From the NCBI GenBank assembly GCA_933228895.1, contig OW121846.1, positions 80,488,064-80,552,063 on the forward strand: a stretch of 64,000 bases of DNA, given 5' to 3'. Position numbers and translations under genes: made by a program. The notes below the pieces were generated by a model. It worked only from the letters and a program-made list of their open reading frames with translations. It was not told the origin of the DNA and did no database searches. This DNA is from Platycnemis pennipes. Taxonomy: Eukaryota; Arthropoda; Insecta; Odonata; Platycnemididae. Shown piece after piece: positions 57,550-64,000 of the stretch. Numbering within the stretch: the stretch's first letter is position 1; each line of letters starts with the position of its first letter.

Positions 57550-59855
57550 AACCTTGTAAGCTTGCAGAGGCAGAGCTAGAATTCGTTCCCAAGAAGCGCC
57601 AATGTGCATTGAATGCGCATAAAACCACCTCGTTCCGGAATCTGCATTAGTCTCGCATTAATAAGGCGCGTAATACGCGCATTATTAATGCGACCCTGAG
57701 AGCACACTAAAAATTTTAGACGTCTAAATTTGGTCAATTTTACGTCTACGGATCACTTCAATGATTGAAGTTTGCTGTAGACCAAGAATTGACCTAATGT
57801 AGTCACGATAATAAAGTCCTAATGACGGATGCTGTCGACCACATTTGAAACCAAAAATTACCAACCAAAACAATGGTAACAATATTTTTTCAATAGTTCA
57901 CCATGAGACCCGTTAAAATATTGATAAAAAACCGAATTACTGGTACATCGGCAAACATTATTTCGTCATTATCAGTCCATTACTGCGCTTAAACAATATC
58001 ATCCGGTAGAAATTCCGCTCATATGGCCAAGTTGGTTGCGCTTGCTTCGGCAGTTTTCTTTTGTTAAATCATGCCCGTGCATGGAAACGCAAGAAGGACA
58101 CGTAAACATGTGCAGAATCTTATTGGAATGTAGTTGAAATTTATCATCTCAGTGTTTTTTTGCACACTATAGTTACATAATATACAGTTGTCTTATGCAT
58201 TCTTGTATTCTAAAGAATAATTTGGTTCCGGTTCATCCGCTAGGTACTTCTGTACTGAGGCTGCATCGTAGTGGTAAGTGTACTTTGAAATTAAAGGCAA
58301 TGGAATAATGTCTGCTTAGAAATCCGTTTTTCTTTCTGTAGCATCTGCGTTATATTGTCTTTACAGATTTTTTCAACCGTAGAATACTTGTTCTCGGAAG
58401 TTACCAGTAACGTTACGAAGTTGTTAAAAAATACGTCGTTGAACGAAGGATCCTTGAAGTTTCAACGTGTGTTACTTTACTGCTAGCAGATATGGTACTG
58501 TAGTGGGGTATTTGGACCTTTTTCATGTAATTTATGCCAAGTGAGGTTCCGTTTCGTTTGGTTTGCATTATATTGCCGAGTGAATAACCGTGTTTGGCAA
58601 CAAAATAGTGTGTGATATCGGTGAACTCTTTCTTATCGTTTAAAATTTTGGTAATGCATAGACAGTGTCTTCGAAAACGCTGAGGAAGTGCCATTGATTG
58701 TGTGTTGAGGTGCTGTTGTTTAAATTTTGTATAATTCATTTGCACTGGTCTTCTGGTAAATAAAGGTATTTATTTTTGTTATGTGTTAATGGTTTCTAGC
58801 GTAATTCCTGTAGAAGCGGTTGGATTTGGTGTTTTTCAGGCATTTTTGACGAAGTCATTTTTTTTGTAATAGTCAAATAAATTGTTGGTAGATGTGAGCT
58901 TTGTACTGTACCACTATAATTTCGACTACGCAGCGTAATTATTAGTTTACCCGATGATGACGTGTCGTAGAAACGTACGTAACGTAGTTAGTGTATTAAA
59001 TATTAAACTACGTAGTTAGTAGGTATTTTAATATTCTGTGTGGAAAACCCAAGTTTACTGCCTTTTTACATTTTTGTGTTGATTTTCGCACTACCGTGAA
59101 AACTATTTCTTTTAAATCTAGTATGCTGAAAACCTACATTAATGGTTACCAGTAGACCACGAATGGCGGACATTTGCACCTTTTTTTGCATAATTTAATC
59201 TTACTCCCTTAGATGTTAGAGGAATTCATTGTTTAGTGTTCTCCCAGTCAGGCTAGTACTTTGATGGATTATTCTACTCCTATTTCCCTCCTATCATTCC
59301 ATTCTAAATGCCTTTCCTTCTTCCCCTACATCCTTTGCTACATCCTATCTTCCAAAGCCTTCAGTATTCCATCCCCTTTCATAAACTGCTCTTCTTCATT
59401 TCTGCCTATTCCTCTTAATTTCCTCCTGCAAATTTGTCCTCCATCTTTCCCAGAACTCTGTTGTCTTCCTTTGGTCCATTGACCATCACTTTGTCTCTTA
59501 TACCTTTACTGAAATTTGAGTACTCCTCTCTATGCTTTCTTGGCTGATATAATTATGCTCCCTCTATATTTTTTACCTAGCCGATTTCCATTATGCTCTT
59601 CCTTTTCTAGTTTATGTCTCAAGTACTTGGTGAGTAATTGTAATGTGCCCCACAGTTAAAATATACCCTTAGTAAAGGTGCATTCACAATGCACTTTATA
59701 TGCAGGAAGAATGTGCATTGATAATGTGCATTTAATGCACATTAAAGGCGTGGACAAAAATGTGCTTTTAATGTACATTTTAAATGTGCATTAAATGCTA
59801 ACATTAATGTGCATTAAATGCACATTTAATGTGCATTGGCTCTACCTGGGGTATG
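57550..59855. mobile_element. Possible DNA element bounded by inverted TGCATT arrays
   Basis: The left boundary GAGGCAGAGC...CCAATGTGCATTGAATGCGCAT (57565-57620) is inverted at the right: ATGTGCATTGGCTCTACCTGG (59828-59850). The right arm is an array of ATGTGCATTAA/TTAATGCACAT units (59680-59840), the left arm a shorter GCATTAATAAG/GCGCATTATTAATGCG set (57600-57700). No transposase is recognised between them. The 58413-58745 minus frame is unassigned. Confidence 0.35.
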
Positions 59856-60080
59856 AGTAGAATGATACATTATTCCAAAAGTACCTATCCATGAAGTAAT
59901 AATAATGGGCTTCCATTAATGGAAGCAGTTCTTGTTAAATGAATGGCCCCCAAGTCCTCTGAGTGAAATTAAAATTTTTAATTATATACCATGATTATGG
60001 AGGAAGAAGCTTCTCCTAGAAGATGGGTGAAAAGGGAATCAGTCAATTACCCAACATTTTCTGAGTGCTAATTTGGACAG
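59856..60080. other. No recognisable gene
   Basis: Nothing identifiable. Confidence 0.3.
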
Positions 60081-60790
60081 CTATGGCAGGAAAGAGTAAG
60101 TGGGAATACGGAGCAGAATTATATACATTATATGTATTGGAATGGGACAAGATAGATTATGATCATGGTAGAGTTCCTCACAAAGGAGGTCGTGAGGGAC
60201 TTAGACCCATATAGGTCCATTGTGCCAACCACCCTTCTAGAGAAATCACCCATAAAGGCCAGTCGCCTTGCAGAAGGCCAATAGGTCCCCTATGGGGATC
60301 TCCACTCCAGGTGCCTATATAGGTATAGAATATATTCTGAGTCCTCATCACAGCGTGGAACACACATATGTGTACAACATAGTATGTGGGATATGGATTC
60401 ATCCACTTCTTCGCACCACCTACATCTGGGTGTATCTACGATTCCCAGGAGGTGTAGGTGCCTCAAATCACTTGGTAGTGCCCTGTAAGGAGTCCCACTA
60501 CCGTTCGTAATTGACCCCTAGGGGTTTAGTGACAGTTTGACAGCTGTTTAGTGACAGAAGTCTTTTGGCAAGGCCAGGCCTAGGTTCTCCTATATGTAGT
60601 TTTGCCTGTCTAAAACTTGGTATTGTTCCGCAATTGGACTGCGGCTGGATTGAGCCTTTGCCAGCTCATCAGCCATCTCATTTCGTTGGAATGGGGAAAT
60701 CAATTATAATTCCTGAGGAGGAGGAGATGTGGGTGGAGAGAGGATAGTTTAGGACTATCCTCATTCATCCATAGGCCCCATTAGGTACAT
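60081..60790 (+). repeat. Palindrome-rich stretch upstream of a PLE-like end
   Basis: Clustered short inverted words: GACCCATATAGGTC (60205), CCCCTATGGGG (60286), CCTATATAGG (60313), CACATATGTGT (60363), AGGACTATCCT near 60750, GGTACATGTACC (60784). Could be a structured noncoding part of a retroelement. No recognisable protein. Confidence 0.35.
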
Positions 60791-60905
60791 GTACCTGATG
60801 ATGCTTCAGTGTAGTGAAACATGTCGGAATAAATCTCTTTACCCTGTGGAACGCTAAAGTTTTTACTTCTCATCCTATATTATGGAATTCCACAAAGTCT
60901 TGGCC
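60784..60905 (+). mobile_element. Penelope-like element end with hammerhead-like boxes
   Basis: CTGATGA (60795-60801), GAAAC (60816-60820), ATGTC (60821-60825) with 14 nt between the first two boxes, as in the 38.27 kb copy. The tail GTGGAACGCTAAAGTTTTTA (60849) resembles the minus-strand tail at 38210-38240. Stem II is poor here, so the ribozyme is probably degenerate. Confidence 0.45.
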
Positions 60906-62535
60906 TCTACCATCCACTGCAGAGGATAGTTTCATAACGAGATTGTTTCTGAAAGATGGAAGACGTATAAGTTGAGACCCAAAATAGCAGTCTGAAAAAA
61001 CATTAAATTGTGTCATGAGGAATGCCTTTTGACATAATTTCTAGTTCTTTTTCTGTGGAATGGGAGAGTGGGTAGGTCATGTATAGAACAGAAAGCAAGA
61101 GCATGGGTGAAAACAAAGAAGCCTGTGTGCACACATGGGTGCATACTCTCACCACCAAAAGCATAAAAAAGGACTATGAAAGAAAGTAAGTATGTGGTGT
61201 ATTTAATAAGGATGAAATATAAAAAGCATATAAAGAGAACTAATGGAATGTGAAAAGGAAAGATTCAAAACAGGGCCATCTTTAAATGTTGATGAGATAA
61301 ATAGAATTAAAGGCGAAAGGCAACGCTGTTAACAGTATTAAAAAGAATGGTTGAAAAGCTAAGTATATGCTGAAGAGACATAGGTATGTTAGATAGAAAT
61401 ACTCACTTCAAACTATGAACAAGGTAGGTATTAAGTGATATATATTTAAATGCCTTAAGTGCACTTGTTATGGTTATGGTATAACCATGGTTATACTCAA
61501 GACAACCATGCATATTACAAAAAAATGTATGCTCATCTGCATTGTGAAACTGAAGGTAGTTCATGAAATGCATGCGTTACATCTGCAGTGAGGAAAGGAA
61601 GTCTTATATCATCTGAGCAAAAACTCAAAGATAGGAAGAAAGTATAACCACATTAGTGGATCCTGATTGCTCCATAATAATGCTTCTCAAGGTCTTACAA
61701 TCATGATCTTAGTTTATATGATGCTATATAACCTTAGCCCTTTGAGCACTGAAGTACCCCTAGACTATGACAACTATAAAGTTTTACTATCCCATTTTTA
61801 TTTTAGAAATGGACCAGAATTAATTGGACTTTCCAAAATTTACTTTCGAGTTGTCAGATTGTTGAGGTGAATCATGCGATAACTTTCGTGTTCATACTAA
61901 AATAACGTCGAAGTAGCCGAGAGTTTAGATTTTGTAAAGCACATCGGTCGGTTAGCAATTGCTGGGTGAGCATGAGTGACACTATAATTAATTGTCAGTG
62001 ACTTCTCTCATACCGAGAAAATGTTAGAGAAGAAAATTATGAAATCGGGGCTAAATGCGTTCAACGTCGATTTTTACCCTTACCTTTACCGAATGAAAAC
62101 AATTCTATTTCAATCGGACAATTTGCCTGGCTACTGACATTCCACGGAGTACGCTCCGTCGATTTGTATTTTTATATGCGTCTAAATTTGGAAAGTATAG
62201 CCTGAAAGCAACCAAAAGTGTGTCTTATGTGATGTTCGAACAAAATATTAACTACATGCTCAACAAAGCTCAATACGCAGAAGAATAATATTAATTATCC
62301 CCTTCGATCAAATTGAAAGCGACGCCATCTTGGCTGTATTTGTTGTTGTTGTCCTATGCTTACTGTCGTTATATCTTATTTCGTTTATAAAATTGCGTAA
62401 TTACTATTATTATGTCGAAGTAATTTAAACGGAAGTTCTTCCGAATGCCAACAACCTTGCTTTAATTCGTAATTTTCATTTTAAGTCTCGAAGAACGAAC
62501 TCTCTCGCCAATAGAGGAAGATTCAAATTCCCACC
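60906..62535. other. No recognisable gene
   Basis: AT-rich. A palindromic TATGGTATAACCATGGTTATA lies at about 61478. No open frame with a recognisable domain. Confidence 0.4.
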
Positions 62536-62539
62536 GTAG

Positions 62540-62635
62540 CGCTCACCATCCAGGGGGATGCAGCAGCTGAGATATAGCGGAAATTTTGCTACCGCTCAAT
62601 CGCTCAGTGAGCGCTACTGCCCCTGGATGCACCCA
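62540..62635. mobile_element. Second copy of the GCATCCAGGGG mini MITE
   Basis: CACCATCCAGGGGGATG at 62544 and CCCCTGGATGCACCCA (62620-62635) are inverted ends. CGCTCAGTGAGCGCTACT (62602-62619) matches the reverse complement of 55686-55703. Confidence 0.55.
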
Positions 62636-62889
62636 TTGCTTCTCCGCCACCCAAGACTAAATAGCAGAGCCCCGTAAAATTCCCCCTCCTTCTTTACCCA
62701 CCCTCCCTCCCCCAACATTTTTTGAACCTGATGATTAAGTGATCGGTTGAATCCTTGGCCGTATATGCTAAAATATTTTTACTTATAAATTCACGCTTTT
62801 AATTTCTAATGACTTATAATTTTGTTTATAACCTTATTAATTCTTATTCCGTTATTGGAAATAAATGATACAGGGCAAATCTTTTAGTT

Positions 62890-64000
62890 CATTTGTACAT
62901 TGTTCCCCTGTCCTCATCATCATCATTGGTCAACAACCCTAGGGTTGTTTTTTCACTCGATTTTTCTGTCGACCAACTTATCCTATCCCATTAGCAGTTT
63001 TAACCTCTCCAAGTGCAAGGTTGTATTGTACAGCTTTGCATAGATTCTTCATCCACTTTTCTCTAGCTTTCCTGGCTTTGCGACTTATTTCGTTCCAAAT
63101 TATTATGTAGTAAATCTGTCCTTCTTCAGTGTTCCCATTCTTGTAAGTTTTTTTTCTTCAATATGTTTTAAGAATTCTTAAATGATCCATGTTTTCTTCT
63201 TGGCAACATTTCTCTTCCAAGAACTTCCTTTGCGGTTTCTTTTTGTTCACATTTAATTTTTACCGAACGATGAATGATCTGGTGTTTTCACGGCGTATAA
63301 TACTGGTGCAGTCTTCATGGGTTCTCCACCGGGTCAGAGAAACTGCTAATTCCGATATTTCGATGGTTAACTCTGCCATAGAGACGTCGGCATTAGCCGT
63401 ATCCCTAACCCGGTGGAGAACCCGTGAAGACTTTACCACTTTTACCCAACGCTCTTCCACTGATTTCTCAGTCAGGTTCTCTCCCATGTTGCTTCCCACT
63501 GCCTTTTGAAATGCTAGCTGATGTTGAACCTCCTTCAGTTTTTCTACTTACCATTTTTCTTCACTGTTTTCTTCATTTTTTTACATTTTAGATGACATTT
63601 TATTATCACTTAATTATGTTCACTGGCAACATCTGCACCCGGGTAGCTTTTGCAGCTCTTCACTTGATTCCAAAACCTCTGCTTCACTAGTGTATTTGAA
63701 ATCTTCCTCTATATCCTGTAATTTTCCGCGAGTACCTTCTTCGGTTGTGATTTTTAAACAATATGTTGGAAACCACTAATTGATGTTGTGTGCATAACTC
63801 CAGCAGTATTTCTCCTCTTTCGTTTCGGGTTCCCAATATTTATTTTACATTTATTCTTCCATCTTACATTTGCCAATAACAGCGTTCCAGTCTTCTAAAA
63901 TAATTAGGTTCCTTAGGCAATCTCATTTCACTGATTCCTAGTTTGTCCAGGTCCAATCTCCGCATTTCCACCTTCAGGTTCTCCAATCATCCGCAGGTCC
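62890..64000 (-). pseudogene. Internally deleted LINE (endonuclease and 3' end), minus strand
   Basis: At 63755-63910 the minus strand encodes EDWNAVIGK and, after a frameshift, LGTRNERGEILLEL, the endonuclease motif region of RTE/BovB-like LINEs. At 63000-63200, KAREKWMKNLCKAVQYN resembles the endonuclease-RT linker. At 62895-62960 is the 3' end CCTAGGGTTGTTGACCAATG, then GATGATGATGAGG. The RT domain is absent and the middle is occupied by an inverted repeat (63303-63440). The element continues past the window's right edge. Confidence 0.65.
63303..63440. repeat. Inverted repeat with hammerhead-like remnant
   Basis: GCAGTCTTCATGGGTTCTCC (63309) and its partner GGAGAACCCGTGAAGACTTT (63414-63433) begin ~60-bp arms that also share CACCGGGT and the CTGCTAATTCCGA / TCGGCATTAGCCG block. 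At the centre, ATGGCAGAGTTAACCATCGAAA (minus strand, two halves) resembles a hammerhead stem II plus GAAA with the CTGA box lost. Sits inside the decayed LINE. Confidence 0.55.

Noticed and set aside
58413..58745. 110-codon minus-strand frame
   Set aside because: No recognisable domain; lies in a probable transposon interior.

Overview
This is eukaryotic, almost certainly arthropod (insect-like), nuclear DNA. It is AT-rich, and I see no operons, no bacterial-type genes and no compact coding. Nearly everything recognisable is transposable-element (TE) sequence: several non-LTR retrotransposons (LINEs), piggyBac-like elements, an apparently intact P element encoding a THAP-domain transposase, foldback/MITE elements, tRNA-derived SINE-like modules and Penelope-like (PLE-like) end fragments. 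I recognise no complete host gene. The best host-gene candidate is a pair of 5' exons near 50.8-51.3 kb.

Layout. 0-5.5 kb: a decayed R2-like LINE reverse transcriptase, a decayed piggyBac transposase, and a LINE 3' scrap. 7.1-12.7 kb: dispersed repeats, including a ~3.2 kb compound repeat that recurs at 43.5-46.1 kb. 13.3-22.16 kb: a minus-strand Jockey/CR1-type LINE split by a 5.2 kb P element, plus a second truncated 3' end of the same LINE. The P element has 29-bp inverted termini, an 8-bp target duplication and a 945-residue transposase in two exons. 22.2-29.2 kb: a plus-strand CR1/L2-like LINE with a PHD-finger ORF1, split by a ~2.9 kb non-autonomous piggyBac-like element that itself carries a piece of another LINE. 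29.4-35 kb: an inverted-repeat element abutting a second copy of that LINE-carrying piggyBac-like element. 35.3-39.5 kb: a LINE 3' fragment, a 58-bp module in inverted orientation at both ends of a 2.5 kb stretch, a PLE-like end and another dispersed repeat. 40.05-43.18 kb: a ~450-bp long-palindrome foldback split by a 2.7 kb piggyBac element with a decayed minus-strand transposase. 46.5 kb: a small foldback with a 13-bp target duplication.

47.7-55 kb is repeat-poor. It holds a CpG-rich island (48.0-48.3 kb), an NRF1-like palindrome (49.47 kb) and two putative exons with good splice sites that join in frame. It could be the promoter and first introns of an unrecognised plus-strand gene running beyond the window. 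55-64 kb holds small MITEs, inverted TGCATT arrays, a PLE-like end and an internally deleted minus-strand LINE.

The main story is nested transposition. Several insertions can be ordered by reading the interrupted host element across the insertion. The P element is the only autonomous-looking element; the piggyBac and LINE coding regions are broken by stops or frameshifts. Hammerhead-ribozyme-like cores (CTGATGA ... GAAA ... GTC) occur in the PLE-like ends and in the 40 kb foldback.
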